Shown in pieces: positions 1 through 8,321 of a DNA stretch of 64,000 bases. The stretch spans positions 1,922,001-1,986,000 of the forward strand of contig NZ_CP151767.2 in NCBI RefSeq assembly GCF_038443705.2, read 5' to 3'. Position 1 is the stretch's first letter. Each line of letters starts with the position of its first letter. The translations under genes and the position numbers were made by a program. The notes below the pieces were generated by a model that saw only the letters and a list, made by a program, of their open reading frames with translations, was not told the origin of the DNA and made no database searches. The DNA comes from Yoonia sp. SS1-5 (GTDB lineage Bacteria > Pseudomonadota > Alphaproteobacteria > Rhodobacterales > Rhodobacteraceae).

Positions 1-917
1 AGCCATTCCAGATCCGCGAAAGCCGCCCCATCCGTCAGATAGTGACGCGAGGCCAGCGCATAAGCCTGATCTGCCCGTCCTTCGCGCATTTCCCAACGGG
101 CCAATGACCGGCGCCAGCCGGCCCAGCGAAAGGGTTCGGCCAGTGCCGACGCACTTGTGGACCGGTCCAGCAATATCTTGACCGCTTCGGTCCGCCGCCC
201 CCGGTCGGCCAACCAGTTGTACCGGTCATAGGCCAGCCCGGGATCCTGGCGCAGATTGGCAGGCACCGCGTTGACCTTGGCGGTAATATCACCCGCCTTC
301 TTGATATAGGCGATGCGCGCTGCAGCCAAAGCGCGTTGATCCGGCGATAGCAGGGGCAGCATGCGCGCCGCATCCGAGGTGCGCCAGCGCCATAACAGCG
401 CATCGGTGCGCGCCAGATGGAAGGGTTTCAGAATATCCGGAAAGGCCGCGATCAATGCCGCGTGCCCATCACCGCTAAGCCGGTTGCCGATCCAGACCTC
501 GCGCAACATCGCCTCGGCTGCCTCGGGCGCGCCGGTTGATATCAGCGCGCGGGCCAGATGCACGGCGCCTTCACCGGTCTGCGGTGTCGCGTCGCCAAAA
601 AATGCAATCACCGCCTCCGCATCGGTGGTCTCGTGCAAAGCCCCCTCACCAGCTGCGCGCAGCCGCGACAGGCCGGGCCAATCCGCATGGGTTTCCAGAA
701 AGCTTGTATATTCGGCCAGCCGTCCTTCGCCAGCGCGCAGCCGCATCCATGTCAGCACATCCCGGGTCAGCGGATCGGCCTGCGCGGCCAGAATGCGCGC
801 ATCCTCCCAGCTGTCATCAGCCGCCCTGATCACCGCAACGGCGGACGGGTCAACCGCCTGCGCGCGCGCTGTCTCGGCCGTCAGCAAAGCCGCTGCCACA
901 ATGGACAATAATCGCAT
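1..917 (-). CDS. soluble lytic murein transglycosylase (Slt family), 3' end outside window
   Basis: Partial gene: the ATG is at 917 and 305 codons run off the window edge without a stop. The protein opens with a signal peptide (MRLLSIVAAALLTAETARAQ) and continues as a long alpha-helical stretch rich in W, R and A, as in the superhelical U/L domain of Slt-type periplasmic transglycosylases, which cleave peptidoglycan to 1,6-anhydromuropeptides. The catalytic SLT domain would lie beyond coordinate 1 and is not visible, so the family call rests on the N-terminal architecture. It is divergent from dapA with 148 bp between them, a common alphaproteobacterial pairing. Confidence 0.8.
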   Translation of the reverse strand, partial: MRLLSIVAAALLTAETARAQAVDPSAVAVIRAADDSWEDARILAAQADPLTRDVLTWMRLRAGEGRLAEYTSFLETHADWPGLSRLRAAGEGALHETTDAEAVIAFFGDATPQTGEGAVHLARALISTGAPEAAEAMLREVWIGNRLSGDGHAALIAAFPDILKPFHLARTDALLWRWRTSDAARMLPLLSPDQRALAAARIAYIKKAGDITAKVNAVPANLRQDPGLAYDRYNWLADRGRRTEAVKILLDRSTSASALAEPFRWAGWRRSLARWEMREGRADQAYALASRHYLTDGAAFADLEW

Positions 918-984
918 CAAATGCACCACCGATCCCGTTTTGTACCAAAGGTAACGCCGCCCCGGCGAAGTACAACTCACAAAC

Positions 985-1013
985 TTGGCAATCGGCAGAA
1001 AGCAGTCTAGGTT
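985..1013 (+). promoter_or_regulatory. possible sigma-70-type promoter of dapA
   Basis: TTGGCA at 985-990 is followed after 17 bp by TAGGTT at 1008-1013, leaving a leader of about 45 nt before the dapA ATG. The -35 box fits the consensus well and the -10 box is weak. This is pattern matching only. Confidence 0.3.
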
Positions 1014-1065
1014 CCGCCCGATTTTGACTCGGGTCTGCCAGACCCACCATACAAGGAAGCGTGCC

Positions 1066-1938
1066 ATGTTTAAGGGATCCCTCCCCGCCCTCGTCACGCC
1101 GTTTTCGGACGGCCAGGTTGATGTGGTCGCGCTGAAAAAACTGGTGAACTGGCATATCGCGCAAGGGTCAAACGGGTTGGTGCCCGTGGGAACAACAGGC
1201 GAAAGCCCGACACTGACCCATGAAGAACATGATATGGTCGTCGAAACTGTGGTGGCAGAGGTTGCGGGCCGTATCCCGGTAATTGCCGGGGCCGGGTCCA
1301 ACAGCACCCGCGAAACGGTTCGTCTGGTCGAGGCCGCCAAGAAAGCAGGCGCCGACGCGGCCCTTGTAGTGACCCCGTATTACAACAAGCCAACCCAGCG
1401 TGGGCTGATCGCGCATTTCACAGCGGCTGCCGATTGCGGTCTGCCGATTGTGATTTACAATATCCCGCCCCGCTCTGTCATTGACATGACACCGGAAACC
1501 ATGGGCGAATTGGCCAAGCACGAGATGATCGTGGGCGTAAAAGACGCCACTGCGGACCTTGCCCGTGTTCCCGCAACACGATTGACCTGCGGGCCGGATT
1601 TCATCCAATTGTCAGGCGAAGACGCAACCGCGCTTGGTTTCAACGCCCATGGCGGGGTCGGGTGCATCTCGGTCACCGCGAATATCGCACCCAAGCTGGT
1701 TGCCGAGTTTCAGGCCAGCACGCTTGCGGGCGACTATGCCACGGCCCTGACCCAGCTTGACCGGCTTATGCCCCTGCATCAGGCCGTGTTCACAGAGCCC
1801 GGTCTGGTGGGCGCAAAATACGGCATGTCCCTGTTGGGTCTGTGTTCTGAAGAGGTGCGCCGCCCGCTGACCGGACTGACAGATGAGACAAAGGCGAAAA
1901 TGCGTGCCGCGATGGTGCATGCAGGCCTTTTGAATTGA
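1066..1938 (+). CDS. dapA: 4-hydroxy-tetrahydrodipicolinate synthase
   Basis: This cytoplasmic enzyme condenses pyruvate with aspartate semialdehyde in the diaminopimelate/lysine pathway. The product is 290 aa, the usual DapA length. The GTTGE motif is at residues 42-46, the catalytic tyrosine in YNIPPR is Y131, and the Schiff-base lysine in GVKDAT is K159. The ATG at 1066 has an AAGGAA ribosome site just upstream. An in-frame extension back to 985 lacks DapA-like sequence and was not used. lysA and asd of the same pathway lie elsewhere in the window, so the pathway is dispersed. Confidence 0.97.
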   Translation: MFKGSLPALVTPFSDGQVDVVALKKLVNWHIAQGSNGLVPVGTTGESPTLTHEEHDMVVETVVAEVAGRIPVIAGAGSNSTRETVRLVEAAKKAGADAALVVTPYYNKPTQRGLIAHFTAAADCGLPIVIYNIPPRSVIDMTPETMGELAKHEMIVGVKDATADLARVPATRLTCGPDFIQLSGEDATALGFNAHGGVGCISVTANIAPKLVAEFQASTLAGDYATALTQLDRLMPLHQAVFTEPGLVGAKYGMSLLGLCSEEVRRPLTGLTDETKAKMRAAMVHAGLLN

Positions 1939-1943
1939 TGCAC

Positions 1944-1965
1944 CGCCCGGTCGCAAGACCGGGCG
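1944..1965. terminator. hairpin between convergent dapA and the DUF2157 gene
   Basis: A perfect 9-bp stem (CGCCCGGTC/GACCGGGCG) closes a GCAA tetraloop 5 bp after the dapA stop. No T-tract follows on either strand, so it may be a weak bidirectional terminator or an mRNA-stabilising hairpin. Confidence 0.5.
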
Positions 1966-1983
1966 ACCAAACCTGATATTGGA

Positions 1984-3198
1984 CTAGCTTGCCGCAACCT
2001 TCACCGGCTTGAACCAGGCGTTGTTCAACCACCAAAGCCCGAATGCCAGCGGGATCGCGACCAGCCCGCCGATGACATAGGCCAGCGGTTCGTCATAGAA
2101 ATTTTCGAACGTCTGCGTATAGGCGTAGATCCCGGCAAAGGTCATGGTCGTGTAGAACATCCCGGGCCGGTTTGTCATTGCCGCCCAAATGCTGAGCCCC
2201 GCCAGCAGAACCGCCCAGATGACAGAGTAGACATGTTCATGGATGACTAGTGTTGATGCCCTGAACGCATCCAATGCGGCCCGATACGCATCAGTGTCAT
2301 GGCCATTGCCTTCCAGTCTGAAGTCGGCGTCGCGCGGCCTGAACAATGCGCTGCCCACCTCATCGCCCCAAAGACTGCCGACCAGAAAGCAAAGATTGGC
2401 CACGATGAACGCCATGATCATCAAGATACCCGCTTGCCGTCTGATCGCACCGTTACTGCGCCCGGCGATCCACAGGCAGACAGCAATCAGCAGGCCCATA
2501 TGCAGGATGCTCAATGTCGTCTCAGGGGAATTGAAGATATAGACATCACGGAAATGAAACCTGCCGGTGTCCAGCATCTGCGCAAACGGAATGATCGCAC
2601 AGGCGGTCACAACGCGCAGATCAAGAAATCCGCCAAGCAAGGCAATCACCGCAAAGACGTAAAAATGCACAAACGGCATGGGCAAGCCAGGCAGATAGAA
2701 AACGTCAGCTATAAAATACACGCCCTCCAGATGCAGTGCCGCCCCCATAAGCAATATCGCCCCATAGGCAAAGCGCAAATGTGCCGGTGCCGCCCGGAAA
2801 CGCCACAGGCAAAACGCCCCGATCAGCCCGCCCATGGCCATCATCGCTGGCCCCGCAATATCGGTGTACTTGTCGACCAACTCGATCCCGGTGCCCGAAA
2901 TCAGCATGCCCGCACCGATCATCGCACTTGCATTGCCAAACATCCGATAAAGCGGCGCACCACCGCGCAGGATCAACAGCCCAGCCACCAAGAACAGCCC
3001 CCCGCACAGCGCAACACTCAGCGCGGTGCCAAGGTAAAAGACCAACCCAATAGTCGCCGCCAGAATACCCGCAATCAGCAGCGTGTTGACACATAGCGCA
3101 ACCATCGCCGCGCGCGCGCGTGATTTGATTTCATCCGCCTGCACATCGCTGATGATCCCGTCATCAAGCAAACTCTGCGTTTCGGCCACATAATACAT
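1984..3198 (-). CDS. DUF2157-type multi-pass membrane protein
   Basis: The product is 404 aa, with a short soluble N-terminus (MYYVAETQSLLDDGIISD) followed by about ten hydrophobic segments. This is the layout of DUF2157 proteins, whose function is unknown. The start at 3198 is preferred because GGAGAG lies 5-6 bp upstream; an in-frame ATG at 3252 would add 18 residues without a ribosome site. It is convergent with dapA. The downstream product of its strand is not coupled to it: the YcaQ-like gene ends at 3256, upstream of this start. Confidence 0.8.
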   Translation of the reverse strand: MYYVAETQSLLDDGIISDVQADEIKSRARAAMVALCVNTLLIAGILAATIGLVFYLGTALSVALCGGLFLVAGLLILRGGAPLYRMFGNASAMIGAGMLISGTGIELVDKYTDIAGPAMMAMGGLIGAFCLWRFRAAPAHLRFAYGAILLMGAALHLEGVYFIADVFYLPGLPMPFVHFYVFAVIALLGGFLDLRVVTACAIIPFAQMLDTGRFHFRDVYIFNSPETTLSILHMGLLIAVCLWIAGRSNGAIRRQAGILMIMAFIVANLCFLVGSLWGDEVGSALFRPRDADFRLEGNGHDTDAYRAALDAFRASTLVIHEHVYSVIWAVLLAGLSIWAAMTNRPGMFYTTMTFAGIYAYTQTFENFYDEPLAYVIGGLVAIPLAFGLWWLNNAWFKPVKVAAS

Positions 3199-3255
3199 CT
3201 GTCTCTCCAGGTCGTTTCCCGGGGAGATATCACAAAATTGAACATTGTTCAATAT

Positions 3256-4446
3256 TTATGTCTGGCGGAGCCATCCAGACGCATAGTCAAGCTCTGCGCA
3301 GCCGCCGAACCGGGCGGCGCGTGCCAATTCGCCCTCTAGCGCCGCGATCCGCCCTGCCCCCATGCGCACACCCGGTTCCGGCCAGAATGCCGTGACGCGC
3401 AACACGTCCTTGTCCCGCGCCATATCAATCCGGCCAATCATGCGATCCCCCTCCATCACCGGAAACACATAATAGCCGTATTGCCGCTTGGCGGCGGGAA
3501 CGAAAATTTCGATCCGGTAGTGGAAACCGAAGAGGCGTTCGGCCCGCTTGCGATCCCGCAAGGCTGGGTCGAAGGGCGAGAGGATACGCAAGCGCGGTGT
3601 GGATGCGGGGATGGCGGCGTCCATCACGTCGGGCCATGCGAAAGAGCGGCGCAGCTTGCCATCAGTGCATGCGATATCGACTTCTATGATCCGCTTGTCG
3701 GCGAGGGCTGCCGCGCACCAGTTTTTCGCTTCGGCGGGAGTAACTGTGTCCCAGAACGCCGACAACTCGCCGCTGGTTGCGAACCCAAGCCGGTCCAATG
3801 CGCCCGCACAGAGTGCTTCGATGGTGTCGTCCACATGCGGTCGTGCGTTGAGTGCTTCAGGCGGTATCACCTTTTCAGTCAGGTCATAAATCTTGCGGAA
3901 ATTCACCCTTTTCGTGACCGAGAGTTGCCCGGACCGCCACAGATATTCCAGGGCCGTTTTGGATGGGTGCCAGTCCCACCAACCGCCCGAACCCTTGACC
4001 TCGTCCGTGCCCACATCACCGCTGCCGCAGGCCCCATTGTCGCTGATATGGCGCAGCACGTCGTCAATCTTGGCGGTAAAATCCCCCCTGCGCCATTCCT
4101 TCCACCGGGTTTCCATCCGGGTTGCATCGCGCGCAAACCGCAACCGCCAATGTGGAAATAGCGCCATGGGAATGGCGGCGGCATCGTGGGTCCAGTGTTC
4201 AAAGACCGACCGGTTTTGCAGCAAGGTTTGCAGCGCGCGCGGGCGGTATTGCTGCCGCCGCGCCCACAGGATCAGGTCATGCGCCCGGGCAAACGTATTC
4301 ACGCTATCGAGCTGCACAAACCCCAGATGATCAAGCACATCGCAAAGGTCCGCCCCTTTGCCTGGTCCAGAGGGGCGGTCATCCAGCCCGTGTTTGTGCA
4401 AAAACAGATGCCGCGCGTCCCTGTTGGGCAGGATCGGCACGGTCAC
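3256..4446 (-). CDS. YcaQ/AlkZ-like winged-helix DNA glycosylase family protein
   Basis: The 396-aa product is of the HTH_42 family that includes E. coli YcaQ and Streptomyces AlkZ, monofunctional glycosylases that unhook interstrand crosslinks. The catalytic-loop signature is visible as Q45-L-D47 (FVQLDSVN), the Q-hydrophobic-D form typical of YcaQ; AlkZ uses Q-hydrophobic-Q. It starts with GTG at 4446, which overlaps the TGA of the ion-channel gene by 4 bases (GTGA), so translation is probably coupled. The substrate is inferred from the family only. Confidence 0.85.
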   Translation of the reverse strand: MTVPILPNRDARHLFLHKHGLDDRPSGPGKGADLCDVLDHLGFVQLDSVNTFARAHDLILWARRQQYRPRALQTLLQNRSVFEHWTHDAAAIPMALFPHWRLRFARDATRMETRWKEWRRGDFTAKIDDVLRHISDNGACGSGDVGTDEVKGSGGWWDWHPSKTALEYLWRSGQLSVTKRVNFRKIYDLTEKVIPPEALNARPHVDDTIEALCAGALDRLGFATSGELSAFWDTVTPAEAKNWCAAALADKRIIEVDIACTDGKLRRSFAWPDVMDAAIPASTPRLRILSPFDPALRDRKRAERLFGFHYRIEIFVPAAKRQYGYYVFPVMEGDRMIGRIDMARDKDVLRVTAFWPEPGVRMGAGRIAALEGELARAARFGGCAELDYASGWLRQT

Positions 4447-4886
4447 GTGTCAGCATCCTGCATGGCAATTTGTTGCAAGCGCAGCTGGCGCAGCATCTCG
4501 ACCATCGCGGCCGTCACCAGACCAATATTCAGCAAGCCGTTCAATGCAGCCATCCCCCCAAGCAGCCGCCATTCGACCGGCAGCAAAACATCACCAAAGC
4601 CAAGCGTCGTAAACGCCACCAGCGCGAAATAGACCGATAGTTCCAGCGTCTCGAAGATGTCCAGCGCCAGCATCGCAAATGCCCAAAGCCAGACCGCCGC
4701 CGTCATCTGCGCCAGAATCCACAATGCGGCACCGCAAAGGACAAGGATCAGCTTGGGCCTGTGGGGCGCCCGCGTTAACCATGGGCGCATCCGGGCGATC
4801 CGCGCCTCCATCAGCCAGAAACTGACCCCGGCAATCAGGATTGACGCCATCAGCAAGACTGAGCCGAGTGCAATTTGAACAAACAT
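4443..4886 (-). CDS. small potassium-channel-like membrane protein
   Basis: The 147-aa product has about four hydrophobic segments. A pore-loop-like sequence TTLGFGD resembles the K+ channel selectivity filter (T-x-G-[YF]-G-D) and precedes a final helix, as in the two-TM Ion_trans_2 domain. The start at 4886 has GGAGAA about 6 bp upstream; the longer frame to 4952 overlaps the smpB leader and lacks a ribosome site. Its stop overlaps the GTG of the downstream YcaQ-like gene. It is divergent from smpB, with 68 bp between the starts. Confidence 0.75.
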   Translation of the reverse strand: MFVQIALGSVLLMASILIAGVSFWLMEARIARMRPWLTRAPHRPKLILVLCGAALWILAQMTAAVWLWAFAMLALDIFETLELSVYFALVAFTTLGFGDVLLPVEWRLLGGMAALNGLLNIGLVTAAMVEMLRQLRLQQIAMQDADT

Positions 4887-4954
4887 CCGTCTTCTCCGGT
4901 CCGGTGCGGCCCCATCTTGTGTCGCGACGCGCCATCGCCTATCTCTGCCCAACT

Positions 4955-5428
4955 ATGGCCAAGAAACCGGAAAACAAAAACTACAAAGTCGTCGCCGAGA
5001 ACCGGCGCGCCCGGTATGACTATGCCATTGATGATGACATCGAGGTGGGCATCATCCTGACCGGGTCCGAGGTGAAATCCCTCCGGGTCGGCCAATCGAA
5101 TATCGCCGACAGCTATGCCAGCGTTGACGACGGCGAATTGTGGCTGACCAACGCCTATATCGCCCCCTATGACCGCGCCATGTTCACGCATGAGGAACGC
5201 CGCAAACGCAAGCTGTTGGTCAGCCGCAAAGAGCTGTCAAAGCTGTGGAACGCGACCAAGCGCGAGGGTATGACGCTGGTGCCGCTGGTGATGTATTTCA
5301 ATGACCGTGGACTGGTGAAGCTGAAAATCGCGACCGCCAAGGGCAAGAAAAACCATGACAAGCGCGCCACCGAGGCAAAGCGCGATTGGGGCCGGCAAAA
5401 GCAGCGGTTGCTGCGGCATGGGGACTGA
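4955..5428 (+). CDS. smpB: SsrA-binding protein SmpB
   Basis: This protein binds tmRNA and delivers it to stalled ribosomes in trans-translation. The product is 157 aa, close to the E. coli length, with the N-terminal barrel ([18 protein letters not shown]) and GSEVKSLR. The basic C-terminal tail ([20 protein letters not shown]) folds along the mRNA channel in the family. The ATG at 4955 fits the family start, though no strong ribosome site precedes it. The ssrA gene itself is not in this window. Confidence 0.97.
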   Translation: MAKKPENKNYKVVAENRRARYDYAIDDDIEVGIILTGSEVKSLRVGQSNIADSYASVDDGELWLTNAYIAPYDRAMFTHEERRKRKLLVSRKELSKLWNATKREGMTLVPLVMYFNDRGLVKLKIATAKGKKNHDKRATEAKRDWGRQKQRLLRHGD

Positions 5429-5451
5429 CCCTTTGCGCAAGGGGCCGGTCC

Positions 5452-6066
5452 ATGCCTGACATCACAATTCAGGTCACGCTGTTCCTGTCGGTGTTTGCAA
5501 CGGCTGCCATGTCCGCCTCTGCCGCCATTCAGGCGGTCCGTCACGAATTTGATGCTTTTGGGGCGGCGGTGCTGGCAGCGGCGACGGCGATGGGCGGCGG
5601 CACAGTGCGCGATCTGCTTTTGGGGCGCACGCCGGTCTTTTGGATGACGGACCTGACCTATCTGGCGACCGCAGTACCAGTCTCGCTTGCCGTCTTTTTC
5701 TGGGCGCGCGGACTGAACCCCGGTAATGGGCGGCGGCACCGCATGCTGATGTATTTCGATGCTGTGGGCCTTGCGCTGTTTACGCTGACCGGGCTGCAGA
5801 TCGGCTTGGCCGCAGGTATGTCCGCGCCGATTGCCATTATTCTGGGCTGCATCACGGGGACCTTCGGCGGCATGATCCGAGATGTGTTATGCAACGTCAC
5901 CCCCAGCGTGCTGAAAGAAGATCTGTATGCGACGATTTCGCTGTTGGGTGGCGCGTTGTTTCTGGCACTGGACTTTGCAGCACTGGGCGAGCTTGTGGCC
6001 GTCTGCGCCAGCTTTGGCGTGATGTTTGTCATGCGCGTTATCGTTGTGGCCCGCAGTATTCGCTAG
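5452..6066 (+). CDS. TRIC-like / UPF0126 (YicG family) membrane channel protein
   Basis: The 204-aa protein carries the duplicated glycine-rich motif of the UPF0126/TRIC family (GGGTVRD in the first half, GTFGGMIRD in the second) and about seven transmembrane segments. Bacterial TRIC homologues form trimeric monovalent cation channels; the physiological role here is inferred from the family. The ATG at 5452 follows AAGGGG. It lies 23 bp behind smpB on the same strand. Confidence 0.9.
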   Translation: MPDITIQVTLFLSVFATAAMSASAAIQAVRHEFDAFGAAVLAAATAMGGGTVRDLLLGRTPVFWMTDLTYLATAVPVSLAVFFWARGLNPGNGRRHRMLMYFDAVGLALFTLTGLQIGLAAGMSAPIAIILGCITGTFGGMIRDVLCNVTPSVLKEDLYATISLLGGALFLALDFAALGELVAVCASFGVMFVMRVIVVARSIR

Positions 6067-6198
6067 CACCTTTCGCCTGATGCGGCTGACGGTGTCAGAA
6101 AATTGCGTGTCCGACGGCAGAATCCCCAGCCCGGCGTTTACAGATGCCGCCTTGCGTCGTAGTGACGGGCCAGGAATTCTGGCCGAAGGGGGTATTGT

Positions 6199-7053
6199 AT
6201 GTCTGACGATCCCAAGACGCTTGTCAGCACCGATTGGCTGGCGGCCCATATCAAAGATCCCGATCTGCGTATCCTTGATGCGTCATGGTACCTGCCCGAC
6301 ATGGACCGCGACCCCAAGGCGGAATATCTTGATGCCCATATCCCCGGCGCGCGCTTTTTCGATATCGACGAAATCAGCGACCTGCGGTCAGAGATGCCGC
6401 ATATGGCCCCGCCTGTCGAAAAATTCATGTCCCGGATGCGGGCCATGGGCGTCGGCGACGGGCATCAGGTGGTAGTCTATGACGGGATGGGAATATTCTC
6501 GGCGGCCCGGGTCTGGTGGCTGTTTCGACTGATGGGGCAGACCAACATTGCGGTGCTTGACGGCGGGCTGCCCAAATGGCGCGCCGAGGGGCACAAGGTG
6601 ACGGCCAGCCCACCCGTGATCCGCGACCGGCACATGACGGTGAAAACACGCGGCGATCTGGTCAAGGATGTGACCGAAGTGGCCCGGGCGGCAAAACTGG
6701 GTGATCACAGTATCATTGATGCCCGCGCCCCCGTCCGTTTCCGGGGCGATGCGCCAGAGCCGCGCGAAGGGCTGCGCAGCGGGCATGTTCCGGGGTCTCG
6801 AAACGTCTTTTATCAAGATCTTCTGAAAGAAGACGGCACCATGAAAGCCCCCGCTGCCCTGCGCACCGCATTTCTGGATGCGGGCGTGGACCTGTCCAAA
6901 CCGGCGATCACCACCTGCGGGTCCGGCGTGACCGCCGCGATCCTTTCGCTCGCCCTTGAACGGATCGGCAAGACCGATCATTCCCTCTATGACGGCTCGT
7001 GGTCCGAATGGGGCATGTATGCCGATCTTCCCATTGCAACCGGAGCTGCCTGA
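6199..7053 (+). CDS. sseA: 3-mercaptopyruvate/thiosulfate sulfurtransferase
   Basis: A two-domain rhodanese of 284 aa. The active-site loop CGSGVTA is at residues 240-246 with nucleophile C240. This loop is the form seen in mercaptopyruvate sulfurtransferases and resembles E. coli SseA. The N-terminal rhodanese domain (about 1-140) is non-catalytic, as usual. AAGGGGG precedes the ATG. The stop overlaps the start of the following aminotransferase (TGATG). Transamination of cysteine would supply mercaptopyruvate, so the two may act in sequence; that link is inference. Confidence 0.92.
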   Translation: MSDDPKTLVSTDWLAAHIKDPDLRILDASWYLPDMDRDPKAEYLDAHIPGARFFDIDEISDLRSEMPHMAPPVEKFMSRMRAMGVGDGHQVVVYDGMGIFSAARVWWLFRLMGQTNIAVLDGGLPKWRAEGHKVTASPPVIRDRHMTVKTRGDLVKDVTEVARAAKLGDHSIIDARAPVRFRGDAPEPREGLRSGHVPGSRNVFYQDLLKEDGTMKAPAALRTAFLDAGVDLSKPAITTCGSGVTAAILSLALERIGKTDHSLYDGSWSEWGMYADLPIATGAA

Positions 7054-8237
7054 TGCTGGAAAACCTGTCCCCACAACCCGCTGACAAAATTCTGGCCCTG
7101 ATGGCCGCGTACCGTGCAGATCCACGCGATGACAAGGTTGATCTGGGTGTGGGCGTCTACAAGGATGCAACCGGCAACACGCCCGTGATGCGCGCCGTCA
7201 AAGAGGCCGAACGCCGGATCCTCGCGGATCAATCAACCAAAGCCTATACCGGACTGGCCGGTGATCCGGCATTCGGGGCCGCGATGCGTGATCTTGTGCT
7301 GGGCGACAGTGTCGCAGCTGACCGGGTCGCCGCAGTGGCCACGCCCGGCGGGACCGGTGCGATCCGGCAGGCGCTGGAGCTGATCAAGATGGCTGCCCCC
7401 GATGCGACGGTATGGTTGTCCAACCCCACTTGGCCAAATCACCCGTCCATTATCAAATATCTCGGCATGAAAATGGCCGAATACCGCTATTTCGACAATG
7501 AAACACGCGGCATCGACTATACCGGGCTGATTGCCGATCTTGATCAGGTACAGCCGGGCGATGTGGTGCTGCTGCATGGCTGCTGCCACAACCCGACCGG
7601 CGCAAACCTGCGCGCCGATCAGATGGCAGAGATCATCGCCTTGATGCAGAAAAAAGGGGCGGTGCCATTTGTGGACATTGCCTATCAGGGGTTTGGTGAC
7701 GGCTTGGACGCTGACGCGCAAATCACCCGCCAGATTGCCGCTGCCTTTGATAATTGCCTGATTGCGGCAAGTTGCTCGAAAAATTTCGGCATCTACCGCG
7801 AGCGGACGGGCGTCTTGATGGCCATCGCCAAGGATCCCGAACAGCAGGCGCTGTCGCAGCAAACGCTCCAATTTCTGAACCGTCAGAACTATTCCTTCCC
7901 GCCCGATCATGGTGCGCGTGTTGTGACGACGATCCTGACTGATCCCGTCCTGCGCGCCGATTGGGAGGCCGAGCTGGAGGAAACCAGAAATGGCATGCTC
8001 GCCCTGCGCCAGCAATTGGCGGACGAACTGCGCCGGCTGACGAATTCCGACCGGTTCGACTTTCTGGCGCACCATCGCGGCATGTTCAGCCGTCTGGGCA
8101 CGACCCCGCAGATGGTCGAAAAGATCCGTGCCGAGCATGGGATTTACATGGTTGGTGACAGCCGGATGAATATTGCAGGCCTGAACGAAAACACCGTGCC
8201 AATCCTGGCAAAAGCCATTGTTGCCGCTGGTGTCTAG
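7053..8237 (+). CDS. aspartate/aromatic amino acid aminotransferase (class I, AspC/TyrB type)
   Basis: The 394-aa PLP enzyme has NPTG at 180-183, D208-A-Y211 contacting the cofactor, the Schiff-base lysine K243 in SKNFGIYRERTG, and the substrate arginine in the C-terminal part. These features place it in subfamily I-alpha, which interconverts aspartate or aromatic amino acids and their 2-oxoacids. The ATG at 7053 shares one base with the sseA stop, giving probable translational coupling. Specificity between aspartate, aromatic substrates and cysteine cannot be read from the sequence. Confidence 0.92.
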   Translation: MLENLSPQPADKILALMAAYRADPRDDKVDLGVGVYKDATGNTPVMRAVKEAERRILADQSTKAYTGLAGDPAFGAAMRDLVLGDSVAADRVAAVATPGGTGAIRQALELIKMAAPDATVWLSNPTWPNHPSIIKYLGMKMAEYRYFDNETRGIDYTGLIADLDQVQPGDVVLLHGCCHNPTGANLRADQMAEIIALMQKKGAVPFVDIAYQGFGDGLDADAQITRQIAAAFDNCLIAASCSKNFGIYRERTGVLMAIAKDPEQQALSQQTLQFLNRQNYSFPPDHGARVVTTILTDPVLRADWEAELEETRNGMLALRQQLADELRRLTNSDRFDFLAHHRGMFSRLGTTPQMVEKIRAEHGIYMVGDSRMNIAGLNENTVPILAKAIVAAGV

Positions 8238-8321
8238 AACAGGCGCCGTGCCGCAAAGAAGCTAGACAGGTCGCAAAACCGACATCTACCGTCGATGCAG
8301 AACAGCGTCGAAAGGGATGTC

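Noticed and set aside
1024..1053. TTGACT...CATACA as dapA promoter
   Set aside because: The -10 box would overlap the ribosome site, leaving no room for a leader with it; the upstream TTGGCA/TAGGTT pair fits better.
2299..3096. A 265-aa His/Gln-rich open frame opposite the DUF2157 gene
   Set aside because: Mirror frame of a hydrophobic membrane protein; no ribosome site or family.
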